Of a DNA stretch of 39,206 nucleotides, positions 1 to 8,364 are shown piece after piece. The notes below the pieces were generated by a model, which searched no databases, was not told where the DNA came from, and saw only the letters and a list, made by a program, of their open reading frames with translations. Numbering within the stretch: the first letter of the stretch is position 1; each line of letters starts with the position of its first letter. This DNA is from an uncultured Clostridia bacterium (GTDB lineage Bacteria; Bacillota; Clostridia; Oscillospirales; Acutalibacteraceae). The stretch spans positions 1 through 39,206 of the forward strand of contig CAMMRL010000020.1 of assembly GCA_946499275.1 (NCBI GenBank). Reading direction: 5' to 3'. Made by a program: the position numbers and the translations under genes.

Positions 1-450
1 GAATAGCAGCTTGGTGTTCGGGCGGAACGCGGCGTTCAGGGTCTCTTCGTCTGCATCCGGCTCCACAAAGGTGACGTCGATCCCCATTTCCCGCAGCGTT
101 TTATTGAATAGGTTGAAGGTGCCGCCGTAGATCGCCACGGCGCTGACAATATGGTCGCCGCTGTGGGCGATGTTCAGCACCGAAACCAGGGACGCCGCCT
201 GGCCGGCGGAGGTCAGCATCGCGCCGACGCCGCCTTCCAGCGCGGCGATTTTCGCCTCCACCGCGTTGGTGGTCGGGTTGGAAAGGCGGGTGTAGAAATC
301 CCCGCCGATTTTGAGGTCGAACAGGTCGCCGAGAGTCTGGGCGCTGTCGTACCGGAAGGTGGTGCTCTGTACGATCGGGAGTACGCGGGGCTCGCCGCTT
401 TTCGGCTTCCAGCCTTCCTGGATGCATTTAGTGTCAATATGCCAGTCCAT
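1..450 (-). CDS. metY: O-acetylhomoserine sulfhydrylase (Cys/Met-metabolism PLP enzyme), N-terminal part
   Basis: The visible 150 residues are the N-terminus of a Cys/Met-metabolism PLP-dependent enzyme of the O-acetylhomoserine (thiol)-lyase branch, which makes homocysteine or methionine precursors from O-acetylhomoserine and sulfide in the cytoplasm. Recognisable family stretches are DTKCIQEGW at the start, PIVQSTTF, FYTRLSNPTT and the cofactor-phosphate region LTSAGQAA. The PLP lysine lies beyond the window edge, so activity cannot be judged. The start is ATG at 450, with AGGAGG seven bases upstream. It lies 55 bp downstream of serS on the same strand with no convincing terminator between them, so it is probably co-transcribed from the serS T-box promoter. 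Cystathionine-lyase relatives share this fold, but the N-terminal sequence fits the sulfhydrylase branch better. Confidence 0.85.
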   Translation of the reverse strand, partial: MDWHIDTKCIQEGWKPKSGEPRVLPIVQSTTFRYDSAQTLGDLFDLKIGGDFYTRLSNPTTNAVEAKIAALEGGVGAMLTSAGQAASLVSVLNIAHSGDHIVSAVAIYGGTFNLFNKTLREMGIDVTFVEPDADEETLNAAFRPNTKLLF

Positions 451-505
451 GTTATTACCTCCTGTTTCCCGGCCGGTTCCGGCGGCCGGCGTATTCTGTC
501 TGTTG

Positions 506-1783
506 TCAACCGATATGATCCTTGCCGCCCATGTACATCCGCAGCGGTTCCGGGATGCGCACGGTGCCGTCCGCCTGCAGGTTGTTTTCCAGGAAAGCGA
601 TCAGCATGCGGGGAGGGGCGACCACAGTATTGTTGAGGGTGTGTGGGAACCAAGTGCCCTTTTCGCCCCGCACACGAATCCCCAGGCGGCGGGCTTGCGC
701 ATCCCCCAGGTTGGAGCAGCTTCCCACTTCAAAATACTTCTTCTGGCGGGGAGACCAAGCTTCCACGTCGATGCTTTTGACCTTGAGGTCGGCTAGGTCG
801 CCAGAGCAGCACTCCAGCGTGCGCACCGGGATATCCAGCGAGCGGAAGAAATCCACCGTATTGGTGTACAGCTTTTTGAACCAGTCCATGCTCTCTTCCG
901 GGCGGCAGACCACGATCATTTCCTGCTTTTCAAACTGGTGGATGCGGTAAACGCCCCGTTCCTCAATCCCATGGGCGCCCACCTCCTTGCGGAAGCAGGG
1001 AGAATAGCTGGTCAGGGTCTGGGGCAGGTCGTCCTCGTCCAGAACGGTGTCAATAAATTTGCCGATCATGGAATGTTCGCTGGTGCCGATGAGGTAGAGG
1101 TCCTCTCCCTCGATTTTATACATCATGCCTTCCATTTCGGCAAAGCTCATCACCCCGGTGACCACATCGCTGCGGATCATGAACGGGGGAATGTAATAGG
1201 TGAAGCCGCGGTCGATCATGAAATCCCGCGCATAGGAAAGGATCGCGCTGTGCAGGCGGGCGATATCCCCCTTGAGGTAGTAGAATCCGTTGCCGCTGGT
1301 TTTCCGGGCGCTGTCCAGATCGATGCCGTCCATCCGTTCCATAATCTCCACGTGATAGGGCACCTCGAAATCCGGCACGGCTGGTTCGCCGAAGCGTTCT
1401 ACTTCGACGTTTTCGCTGTCGTCTTTCCCGATGGGGACGGAGGGGTCGATGATATTCGGGATCACCAGCATCCGTTCCCGGATTTTGGCGCTCAGTTCCG
1501 TCTCTTTTTGTTCCAGATCGGCCAGTTCCTGCGCAATGGCGGCGACTTCCTGCTTCTTGCGCTCGGCTTCTTCCTTCATGCCGCGGCCCATCAGCCCGCC
1601 GATTTCCTTGCTCGCGACCTTGCGTTTGTTACGCAGCGCATCGCCTTGCGCCTTGGCTTCTCGGAATTGGCGGTCGAATTCCACCACCTCGTCCACCAGC
1701 GGAAGCTTTTCATCCTGGAATTTTTTGCGGATGTTTTCCTTTACCAGTTCTGGGTCGGTCCGCAGCAGATGCATGTCCAACAT
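506..1783 (-). CDS. serS: Seryl-tRNA synthetase
   Basis: Class II aminoacyl-tRNA synthetase that charges tRNA-Ser with serine (425 aa, normal length). Residues 1-110 form the long helical coiled-coil tRNA-binding arm, rich in K/E/A. The catalytic core follows, with motif 2 around CFRKEVGAHG...FEKQE and motif 3 around APPRMLIAFLEN, which keeps the motif 3 arginine. The serine-binding segment reads GTSEHS instead of the usual TAEVP, and motif 3 has NNTVVAPPR rather than NGSGLAVGR, so this is a divergent SerRS subtype. ATG at 1783 follows an AGGAGG-like site. The gene sits behind a serine T-box leader and appears to share a transcript with the downstream sulfhydrylase gene. Confidence 0.97.
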   Translation of the reverse strand: MLDMHLLRTDPELVKENIRKKFQDEKLPLVDEVVEFDRQFREAKAQGDALRNKRKVASKEIGGLMGRGMKEEAERKKQEVAAIAQELADLEQKETELSAKIRERMLVIPNIIDPSVPIGKDDSENVEVERFGEPAVPDFEVPYHVEIMERMDGIDLDSARKTSGNGFYYLKGDIARLHSAILSYARDFMIDRGFTYYIPPFMIRSDVVTGVMSFAEMEGMMYKIEGEDLYLIGTSEHSMIGKFIDTVLDEDDLPQTLTSYSPCFRKEVGAHGIEERGVYRIHQFEKQEMIVVCRPEESMDWFKKLYTNTVDFFRSLDIPVRTLECCSGDLADLKVKSIDVEAWSPRQKKYFEVGSCSNLGDAQARRLGIRVRGEKGTWFPHTLNNTVVAPPRMLIAFLENNLQADGTVRIPEPLRMYMGGKDHIG

Positions 1784-1841
1784 GGTTTTTCATCCTCCTG
1801 TCAGTGATCGTCATAGGAAAAAGCAAGCGAAGGGAGGAAAG

Positions 1842-2080
1842 AAAAAACGCGAAATCCCCATCCCGGTTATGGGACGGAAGATTCCGCGTTGCCACCCAAA
1901 TTACCGGCAGACGCCGTTTCCAGCAGGATCCGGCGCGCCGATCGCTTTCCGGCGCGATAAAGGGCGCCGCCCTTCCGGCTTGTCGCCGGCAGCTCGGAAA
2001 GCGGAAGCAGGCCGCGCAAACCGCCGGTTCGCACCAACCACCGGCTCTCTGGAAATCCGCATCGGCCCTGTTCTTTCCTT
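1842..2080 (-). promoter_or_regulatory. T-box riboswitch leader (serine specifier) of serS
   Basis: Read on the minus strand, the leader has the T-box landmarks in order. The Stem I base GGAAAG (2078-2073) pairs with CTTTCC (2001-1996). A distal AGAGAG and GGTTGGTGCGAACC-type apical part follows. The conserved GGGTGGCAACGCGG box lies at 1897-1884. The specifier loop next to the Stem I base contains TCC (2005-2003), a serine codon matching the downstream serS. After the box comes a GC-rich terminator hairpin ending in six T (1847-1842). Uncharged tRNA-Ser should favour the antiterminator and switch on serS and probably the sulfhydrylase gene. The specifier assignment is my reading of the stem. 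Confidence 0.93.
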
Positions 2081-2148
2081 TGGGCGAGTCCCGCGTGGAT
2101 TATGCGAAATCCGCCCGCGCGCTTTTTGCTTTTTCAAAATTCTTTCCC

Positions 2149-2177
2149 ATTGTACCCTATTTTCCCTTCTTTTTCAA
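2149..2177 (-). promoter_or_regulatory. Promoter of the serS T-box transcript
   Basis: On the minus strand, TTGAAA (2177-2172), a 17-bp spacer and TACAAT (2154-2149) form a good housekeeping promoter about 70 bp upstream of T-box Stem I. Confidence 0.75.
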
Positions 2178-2208
2178 GGGAAAATTACACGGGGGAGCCG
2201 TTGGACGT

Positions 2209-2706
2209 TTATGCATTCAGCAGGTAAAAGCCCAGATTGAGATAAGCGGCGAAAAGGATCCATAACAGATACGGAACCATGAGATAAAAAGCGGGCTTGC
2301 TGATGTAACGGAAGCCGGACATGGTCAGTGTGACCAGCGCGATCAGCAAAAGCAGCCAGAAGAAGGCGAATAGGCGCCAGCCTAGACGGAAAAAGAAGAA
2401 GGGCCAGAGCATGTTGACCACAAGCTGGAGCAGGAACATCCGCAGCACCCGGCCGCCGTCCACATCGTTTTCATTCCATACCAGGTAGGCGGCGAAACCC
2501 ATCATCAGGTACAAAGCTGTCCACACAATGGGGAAAACGATCGCAGGAGGAGTGAGTGGTGGTTTGATGAGATTATCAAACCCGTTGATACCTCCCAGCA
2601 AGCCGCCAACAATCCCGGCGGCCAGGGTGAGGGCTTCAAAAAATAGAAAGGCGCGTAGGTTAAACGGATTGCGGGATTTTCCCCGGGATGACAAGAAGGA
2701 AAACAT
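2209..2706 (-). CDS. tspO: TspO/MBR family membrane protein
   Basis: A 165-residue protein with five hydrophobic segments and the aromatic-rich pattern of TspO/MBR (translocator/tryptophan-rich sensory) proteins: KPPLTPPAIVFPIVWTALY near residue 55, the WNEN loop, NMLWPFFFF, then YLLWILFAAYLN at the C-terminus. The family binds tetrapyrroles and related ligands in the membrane, and its bacterial role is usually regulatory or stress-linked. The ATG at 2706 is preferred over the upstream TTG at 2712 because AGAGG lies about nine bases before it. It is a single gene, with no partner on its strand before the ABC permease terminator. Confidence 0.92.
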   Translation of the reverse strand: MFSFLSSRGKSRNPFNLRAFLFFEALTLAAGIVGGLLGGINGFDNLIKPPLTPPAIVFPIVWTALYLMMGFAAYLVWNENDVDGGRVLRMFLLQLVVNMLWPFFFFRLGWRLFAFFWLLLLIALVTLTMSGFRYISKPAFYLMVPYLLWILFAAYLNLGFYLLNA

Positions 2707-2862
2707 CGACAAAACCTCTTTTCTCCGCCGACGTTGTTGTGTGACCGACGGTTCTTAATGATAAGTATGCCCGTCGTTGGAGAAATATAATTGTTTTTTG
2801 CCACTTTCCAGAATACGCCCCACCGCCGACAGCTGTGTAACCGGCGGTAAAAACGCGGCACG

Positions 2863-2898
2863 AAAAACCGTCTCCCCGGAGGAAGCCGGGGAGACGGT
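2863..2898 (-). terminator. Terminator of the ABC exporter operon
   Basis: On the minus strand, CCGTCTCCCCGG and CCGGGGAGACGG form a 12-bp GC-rich stem with a short loop, followed by TTTTT. It lies just after the permease stop at 2923. Confidence 0.9.
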
Positions 2899-2922
2899 TG
2901 GATAAAGGGGAGCGTAAGAGGA

Positions 2923-5568
2923 TTACAAGTTTTCGTTTTTCAGCGCGTCCACAATATTTTCCTTGCGGACTTTGGCCATGGCGTACATCATGGTGATGAA
3001 CACGATCAGGAACACGCCGAGTACGCACAGAAGGGTTTGCAGCCAGGGGATCCGGAAACCGAGGGAGATCCCCAGATCCATGGACTGTTGAATCCAGAAG
3101 GCGAATAGCAGTGAAATCGGCAGGCCGTACAGCAAGGCTTTCAGCCCATAGAACAGGCACTCGAAATTGATCATCCGGTTGAAACCGCCGCCCGTCATCC
3201 CCACCGACTTGAGCATCGCGAACTCGCGGCGGCGGAGGTTGACATTGGTGGATATGGTGTTGAACACATTGGCCACCGTAATCAGGGTGATCAAAGTAAT
3301 AAAGCCGTAGCTGAAAACGTTGATTACCAGGATCAGGTTGCGGTTCATCTGGACCACTTCCTGCAGGTTATAAATAGACAGACTGGTGTAGCCCAAATCC
3401 TGCAGCTGGGTCCGGATCGCGGTTTCCGCTTTTGCGGCGTCGCCGGCCACGATGGACAGGGTATCGGCCCCGCGGCTGTTCTTTGGGAATTTCCCGAACA
3501 GCGCGTCAAACGCGTCCTCCGGCAGGATAATGGAAAAAGTGCCGGGGTCGGAGAGGTAATAATCCACGCCAATGGGGGAATCGTCGGCAATGACGGCAAG
3601 GCGCAGTTCCGCGTCCCCGACTTCACCGGGCTGGAGGTCGGTGGATTTCCCCTCGTAGTAGGAGTAATCGTGCAGGGTGACGGTTCCCTCCGGCAGGGCG
3701 TTGAAAAGGCTGCCGGTCGCCAGATGGCCGCTACGGTCGAAATACACCTGCTGGTCCAGCACAATCCCGCGGGGGGAGGAGGGATCGGCGTAGTCTTTTT
3801 CGTCCAGGCCGAGCTTTTGTAGGTACGCGCGGTATGCTTCTTCGCTGATGCCGAAGGCGCGGTAGGTCAGCCTGGCGGTTCCGTCCTCGCTTAGCTGGAT
3901 GGAGGAATTTTCGTCTTTGAGATAGCTTTCCTTTATGCAGTCTGCCGGGAGGAAGACTATGCCGCTGGCGTTTTTGACCAGCGCCCAATCGTCGACTTCC
4001 TCCACCCCGGCGATGGCGTTGATCACACCCTGCCGGTCTTCCTGCCGGATGCTGTCCATACCCAATGCCAGGTCGTAATTGCTGACCGCATAGGCGCTGT
4101 TCACCCCTTCGTTCATGTAGCTGGTAAAGGTGGAAGCGGACAGGAACAGCACAATGCTAATTACTAGGGAAAAGACGGTGGCGCGGTAACGGCGGCGGTT
4201 CCGCTTAAAGTTTTTCATCGCGAGGTCGCCTTCAATGCCGAACAGCTTCCTTGTCAGCCGGGAGGTTTTTACCTGACGGCCCTTGATCTTGATTTCCGTC
4301 GTCATCCGGATCGCTTCGATCGGGGAGATGCGGGCGGCCCGGCGGGAAGGGATCCAGGCGGAAATCAATACGGTAACAAAACCCACCACCGCCGCGATGA
4401 CGATCGCGGGAACCGAAACGGCAAAAGCGAAATGCCCATCGGCGCTCCCGTTGAAAAACGAATCCAACGCATCCCGGAGTAGGTAGAGGGTGACGCCGAT
4501 ACCGCCCACGCCGGCCAGAAGGCCGAGCGGTATACCGATCAGGCTGATGAAACCGGCTTCAAAGAAGACGGAGTTGCGGATCTGGCGGGAGGTGGCGCCG
4601 ATGCCGGCAAGCATCCCGAACTGCTTTGAACGTTCGCTGACTGAAATAGCGAAGGCGTTGTAAATCAGGGAGACGGAGCCGACCATGATCAGCACCACGA
4701 GGATGGCGCCCATATTGTACAAAACGGCGTTAAAGCCGGCGTTTGCTCCCACGCCCATGTAGTCAAGCAGGTCGTCGTGCAGGTTGCCGACCGCGGTGCC
4801 GGCCAAGCCATTGTCGCTGATCAGGCTTTCCGCCAAACCGACCGCATCCCCCGCGTTCTTGGCGGTGAAGGGCATGGCGACGATGTCCTCCGCCGAAAGG
4901 GAGGAGGGATCCAGTGCGGAGATAGCGGTATAGCCGGGGGCGGAGTAATTTTCAAAGCCCGGCCGTTTGACGATGCCCACGACGGTGTAGGTGCGGGTTT
5001 CACGCGGCTGGAAGATTTCGGGGTATTCCTCCGGCCAGTAACCGTTGTATTGGCCGAGCTTGCCGGCGTTTGGGTCATTTTCCAGGTACCGGTCGCCGAT
5101 TTCCAGCGTCAGCGTATCCCCCACGGCGACCTGGACCCCGCCGTTTTGGGATAAGTGTTCCGGCACGGCGATTTCGTTCGCGTTTTCAGGCAGCCGGCCG
5201 GACACCAGGCGGATGCCGTACAGTTCCATCGCATTGGCGTCCAGTTCGTCGATATACAGGTATGGTTTGCTGTCGTTTATGGAATCCTCGAGCGGAGCGT
5301 AGCCGACCTCGTGCGCGAGCCCGGTTTGGGATAGCTTATCGTTTCCGGCTTCCTTCTGCGCTACGGAGTAGGGAATCCCCTCCAGCACCGCGTGGTACGG
5401 GCCTTCCGAACCGACTATCCCATTGATCATGGTTTGCTGCATGCTGGAGATAAAGGTGGTGACGGCGGTAATCATTGCCACCGACAGGATCACGCCGATG
5501 ATAGTGACGATGGTGCGGGTTTTGTTCTTCTTCAGGGTCTTGAGGGTGACCTTATTCACGATGTTCAT
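2923..5568 (-). CDS. ABC transporter permease, FtsX/MacB type
   Basis: An 881-residue membrane protein with two FtsX-type halves. There is one transmembrane helix at about residues 18-40, a large extracellular domain, three helices at about 290-420, then the same pattern again (helix near 460-480, second extracellular domain, three helices at about 725-870). Each FtsX unit has the typical cytoplasmic sequence before its second helix (SERSKQFGMLAGIGATSRQI and RREFAMLKSVGMTGGGFNRM). Such permeases move lipoproteins, peptides or lipid-targeting antibiotics, or transmit force to the cell wall, and the substrate cannot be told here. Its start overlaps the stop of the ATPase gene by four bases (ATGA), so the two are translationally coupled. 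Confidence 0.93.
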   Translation of the reverse strand: MNIVNKVTLKTLKKNKTRTIVTIIGVILSVAMITAVTTFISSMQQTMINGIVGSEGPYHAVLEGIPYSVAQKEAGNDKLSQTGLAHEVGYAPLEDSINDSKPYLYIDELDANAMELYGIRLVSGRLPENANEIAVPEHLSQNGGVQVAVGDTLTLEIGDRYLENDPNAGKLGQYNGYWPEEYPEIFQPRETRTYTVVGIVKRPGFENYSAPGYTAISALDPSSLSAEDIVAMPFTAKNAGDAVGLAESLISDNGLAGTAVGNLHDDLLDYMGVGANAGFNAVLYNMGAILVVLIMVGSVSLIYNAFAISVSERSKQFGMLAGIGATSRQIRNSVFFEAGFISLIGIPLGLLAGVGGIGVTLYLLRDALDSFFNGSADGHFAFAVSVPAIVIAAVVGFVTVLISAWIPSRRAARISPIEAIRMTTEIKIKGRQVKTSRLTRKLFGIEGDLAMKNFKRNRRRYRATVFSLVISIVLFLSASTFTSYMNEGVNSAYAVSNYDLALGMDSIRQEDRQGVINAIAGVEEVDDWALVKNASGIVFLPADCIKESYLKDENSSIQLSEDGTARLTYRAFGISEEAYRAYLQKLGLDEKDYADPSSPRGIVLDQQVYFDRSGHLATGSLFNALPEGTVTLHDYSYYEGKSTDLQPGEVGDAELRLAVIADDSPIGVDYYLSDPGTFSIILPEDAFDALFGKFPKNSRGADTLSIVAGDAAKAETAIRTQLQDLGYTSLSIYNLQEVVQMNRNLILVINVFSYGFITLITLITVANVFNTISTNVNLRRREFAMLKSVGMTGGGFNRMINFECLFYGLKALLYGLPISLLFAFWIQQSMDLGISLGFRIPWLQTLLCVLGVFLIVFITMMYAMAKVRKENIVDALKNENL

Positions 5569-6248
5569 ACGGTCAGCACCTCGTCCTTGGCGATGCGGCC
5601 GTCTTCGATGCTGATGACCCGGTCGGCCTGCAGCGCGATATTTTCATCGTGGGTGATGACCACCAGCGTCTGGCTGTACTTTTTGTTGTACAGCTTGAGC
5701 AGGTTCATGATTTCGGCGCTGCTTTTGCTGTCCAGGTTGCCGGTCGGTTCGTCCGCCAGCACCAGGGCGGGGGAGTTGATCAGCGCCCGGCCGATCGATA
5801 CCCGCTGCTGCTGGCCGCCGGAGAGTTCGTTGGGCAGGTGGCCTACCCGCTGGCTCAGCCCCAGGGTGTTCAGCAGCTCCCGCAGGTAGGCGGCGTCCAC
5901 CTTCCGTCCGTCCAGCAGTAGGGGAAGGGTGATGTTTTCTTCTACGTTCAGCACCGGGATCAGGTTGTAGAATTGATAAATCAGCCCGATCTGCCGACGG
6001 CGAAACACCGCCAGCTGCGTATTGTTGAGGGAATACATATCGGTCCCCTCGACATATACCTTGCCCGAGGAGGGCTTATCTACGCCCCCCAGGATATGCA
6101 GCAGGGTGGATTTGCCCGAGCCGGATGGCCCGATAATCGCGACAAACTCGCCCTTTTGAACGGAGAAAGAAACGTCGTTCAGTGCGTGGACGGCCGTTTC
6201 CCCTTTCCCGTACACTTTGCTTAAATGTTCTACACGCAGGATTTCCAT
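5565..6248 (-). CDS. ABC transporter ATP-binding protein (MacB/LolD/BceA type)
   Basis: A 227-residue ATPase with Walker A GPSGSGKS (residues 40-47), Q-loop near YQFYNLIP, signature LSGGQQQR (about 142), Walker B LVLADEPTGNLDS and the H-loop VITHD. The sequence is of the LolD/MacB/BceA subfamily that powers FtsX-type permeases. The gene precedes and overlaps the permease by four bases. The start ATG at 6248 follows AGGAAG. Transcription probably begins at the promoter near 6329, which carries direct repeats suited to an OmpR/PhoB-family activator. Confidence 0.96.
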   Translation of the reverse strand: MEILRVEHLSKVYGKGETAVHALNDVSFSVQKGEFVAIIGPSGSGKSTLLHILGGVDKPSSGKVYVEGTDMYSLNNTQLAVFRRRQIGLIYQFYNLIPVLNVEENITLPLLLDGRKVDAAYLRELLNTLGLSQRVGHLPNELSGGQQQRVSIGRALINSPALVLADEPTGNLDSKSSAEIMNLLKLYNKKYSQTLVVITHDENIALQADRVISIEDGRIAKDEVLTV

Positions 6249-6328
6249 ACCATTCTTCCTTTCCAGGCGGTTCCCCGCTTTGCGGGCACTTCGCCTTGTG
6301 GCAAGGGCCGCCTTCGGTTTACGATGCT

Positions 6329-6360
6329 AGTATAACCGCCGATGGTGACGCTCCGGTGAC
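6329..6360 (-). promoter_or_regulatory. Activator-type promoter of the ABC exporter with 11-bp direct repeats
   Basis: On the minus strand a -10 TATACT (6334-6329) has no -35 match at the normal distance. Instead two copies of GTCAC start 11 bp apart (6360-6356 and 6349-6345), and the nearer one ends 10 bp before the -10. This is the geometry of PhoB/OmpR-family boxes, where the regulator replaces -35 contacts. The winged-helix response regulator at 8365-9078 is the obvious candidate. Confidence 0.55.
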
Positions 6361-6444
6361 CGGATGAATGACAATTCCGTCACAATCACACGGGGTGAAC
6401 ACCGCTATCTCGGCAGTCCGGAGAAAAACGACGCGGAAATCCGA

Positions 6445-6473
6445 TGGAAAGTTTTCACGCGGCGTGGTATACT
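6445..6473 (+). promoter_or_regulatory. Promoter of the MmcQ/YjbR gene
   Basis: TGGAAA (6445-6450), a 17-bp spacer and TATACT (6468-6473), 60 bp before the start codon. It is divergent from the ABC exporter promoter. Confidence 0.55.
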
Positions 6474-6532
6474 GACAATATCCGGGGAAAAGCTTCCCTG
6501 TTTTTACACGAAATATAAAGGACGGCGCGGCC

Positions 6533-6940
6533 ATGACTCCTCGGCAAGTGATCGACTACTGCCTGCTCAAAAAAGGGGCGTATATCGACCATCCTTTCGG
6601 CCCGGATTCCACGATATGCAAGGTAGGGAAGACGCCGGCTAGGCCCGGCCGGATTTTTGCGCAGGTATTTGTCTTGAAGGGGCAGGATACCCTCACCCTC
6701 AACTGTGAGCGGATGGCGGGGGAACTGTACCGTCGTCTATATCCCGGCGTGATTGTGCGGGGATACCACTGCCCGCCGGTGCAGCAGCCGTATTTCAATA
6801 CCTTTCCCCTTGACGGCGGCGTGCCGGATGAACTTATCCGGGAAATGATCGACCACAGTTATGAAACGGTCGTCGGCAAGCTGCCGAAAGCCCTGCAAAG
6901 GGAGCTGGGGATAGAACGGGTTCTCTCTTCTAAGGCGTAA
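6533..6940 (+). CDS. MmcQ/YjbR family protein
   Basis: A 135-residue protein of the MmcQ/YjbR (CyaY-like fold, double-wing DNA-binding) family. Typical features are the N-terminal helix LIDYC-like segment (VIDYCLLKKGAY), the strand KVGKT, the LTLNCERM stretch and a terminal LI.EMIDHSYE..V..LPK pattern. The biochemical role of the family is not settled, and DNA binding is proposed from the fold. ATG at 6533 is the first in-frame start after the promoter, and its upstream ribosome site is weak (GGACGG). The 70-residue gene follows after 29 bp on the same strand. Confidence 0.8.
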   Translation: MTPRQVIDYCLLKKGAYIDHPFGPDSTICKVGKTPARPGRIFAQVFVLKGQDTLTLNCERMAGELYRRLYPGVIVRGYHCPPVQQPYFNTFPLDGGVPDELIREMIDHSYETVVGKLPKALQRELGIERVLSSKA

Positions 6941-6969
6941 CCTCACGGCGTGGAAAAGGAGGAAACCGG

Positions 6970-7182
6970 ATGGATGAACAAACGATAAAGCGGCTTTTTG
7001 ACGAAACGGGCCTGTCCGTCGAAACGCTGCGTCACGGCGCGTGCTGCCTGATTATTGATGGAACCTCCTATGCGGTGTGCATCCGGGGGAACGCGCTGTT
7101 TCTGAGGGAAAACACGGAAAAACGCCCGCGTCGGAAATACCGCTTCTCCCTGTCGCTTTTGGAAAGCGAGAGTAAGAATTAA
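6970..7182 (+). CDS. Small hypothetical protein (70 aa)
   Basis: Not recognised. The frame is supported by a strong AAAAGGAGG site seven bases before ATG 6970, its position 29 bp after the MmcQ-like gene, and a terminator right after its stop. The protein starts acidic/polar (MDEQTIKRLFDETGLS), has a middle of alternating hydrophobic strands (CCLIIDGTSYAVCIRGNALFL) and ends basic (KRPRRKYRF). It has no signal peptide or membrane helix, and looks like a small soluble beta-rich protein. Probably co-transcribed with the upstream gene. Confidence 0.7.
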   Translation: MDEQTIKRLFDETGLSVETLRHGACCLIIDGTSYAVCIRGNALFLRENTEKRPRRKYRFSLSLLESESKN

Positions 7183-7207
7183 AAACGGAATTGGATAAAA
7201 TAGAAAA

Positions 7208-7248
7208 GGGTCCCGCTGCGTCTATTCAACGCGGCGGGCCCCGTTTTT
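7208..7248. terminator. Bidirectional terminator between convergent genes
   Basis: The GGGTCCCGCTGCG arm pairs with CGCGGCGGGCCC around a short loop, with T-rich sequence after it on the plus strand (CCGTTTTT) and TTTTCT after it on the minus strand. It lies between the 70-residue gene and the histidine kinase. Confidence 0.85.
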
Positions 7249-7290
7249 CCCGGCGAGCGGACCGCCATCCGTTTTTTCTCCAGGCCCGGA

Positions 7291-8304
7291 CTAGATGACG
7301 GTCTTATATATCCGGATGCGGAATTCCGTCCCTCGCCCCGGCTCGCTTAAAGCGCTGATTTCCCCATGTTGCTGGGAAAGAATGCTTTTCGCCATCGCCA
7401 AGCCGATGCCCACGCTGTCCTCGCTGGCGTTCTTTCCCCGGTAGAAACGGGTGAAAATATGGGGAAGGTCGGCTTTATCGATGCCCTCTCCCGTATCGGC
7501 TATACGGATTTCGGCGTAGATGGGATTGTCGCTCCACTCCGCACGGACTTCGCCTCCGGCAGGAGTATGTTCCATGCAGTTTTTCATCACATTCAGCAGT
7601 GCTTCCGCCGTCCAGGCCAGATCGCCCGGAAAAGCGGCGTCCTCCGGGCCGTTCAATAGCAGGGCTTGCCCTTTGAGTTCCATGGGGATCCGCAGCGGGG
7701 CGGCCGCCTTTTCCACCGCATCCCGCAGGCGCACTGGCTCCCGCTTCATGACTACTGTCCCCACGTCCAGCTTGGACAGCTTGAGCAGGGAGGATACCAG
7801 CCACTGGATCCGTTCAAGCTGGGCGAGCAGCCGGGCGGTGAATTCCTCCCTTTTATCGGTTGGGAGGTCTTCATCCCGCAGTAGGTCGGCCATCATCATC
7901 ATGGAGGTAAGCGGCGTTTTGAGCTGATGGGAAATATCCGACATCGCGTCCGCAAGCTGCACCTTCTCCCGCCGCAGCTTTTCGTTGTATTCCGCCAGCC
8001 GGCTGGTCACTTTGTAGATTTCATTTTTCAGGATGCTGAGTTCTCCTTCGGCGTTGTCCCGCACGTCCAGGTCGTATTCCCCGGCGTTGATCCGGGTGAG
8101 GTAATCGGCCAGCCGCCCGATCTGCCGGTATTTCCAGTATTCGAAAAGGAAAGCGGCGGCGCTGACCGCTAGGCCGGACAAAAAGGCGGCCAAAGCCGCG
8201 CCCGCCCCGCCAAATATCCCGCCGAACAGGGCCGCGGCGGCGCAGAGCACCAGCAGTATGCCGGTATAAATTCGGATTTCCAGATTGCGTAGAAACAAAA
8301 GCAC
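7291..8304 (-). CDS. Sensor histidine kinase
   Basis: A 337-residue membrane kinase with two N-terminal helices (about 12-30 and 34-53) and almost no extracellular loop, so it probably senses through the membrane or a partner transporter. A HAMP-like linker is followed by the dimerisation/phosphoacceptor H-box ISHQLKTPLT (His126), the N-box NVMKNCMEHT, G1 DTGEGID, F-box FTRFYRG and G2 GIGLAMAKS. The GTG at 8304 is preferred over the longer GTG at 8349 because AGGAAGAG precedes it at a good distance and the hydrophobic N-terminus then begins at once. It follows the response regulator gene after 60 bp. The near-absent sensor domain and the nearby FtsX-type exporter resemble intramembrane-sensing kinases that work with such transporters. 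Confidence 0.93.
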   Translation of the reverse strand: MLLFLRNLEIRIYTGILLVLCAAAALFGGIFGGAGAALAAFLSGLAVSAAAFLFEYWKYRQIGRLADYLTRINAGEYDLDVRDNAEGELSILKNEIYKVTSRLAEYNEKLRREKVQLADAMSDISHQLKTPLTSMMMMADLLRDEDLPTDKREEFTARLLAQLERIQWLVSSLLKLSKLDVGTVVMKREPVRLRDAVEKAAAPLRIPMELKGQALLLNGPEDAAFPGDLAWTAEALLNVMKNCMEHTPAGGEVRAEWSDNPIYAEIRIADTGEGIDKADLPHIFTRFYRGKNASEDSVGIGLAMAKSILSQQHGEISALSEPGRGTEFRIRIYKTVI

Positions 8305-8364
8305 GGCGATACTCTTCCTTTCCCGGCCGCCGGGTCCATACGGCGGCACGCTGTTTGGCCGCGG

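Noticed and set aside
938-1807. Open frame of 289 codons on the plus strand inside serS
   Set aside because: Mirror of serS with low-complexity His/Phe-rich translation; the SerRS reading is certain.
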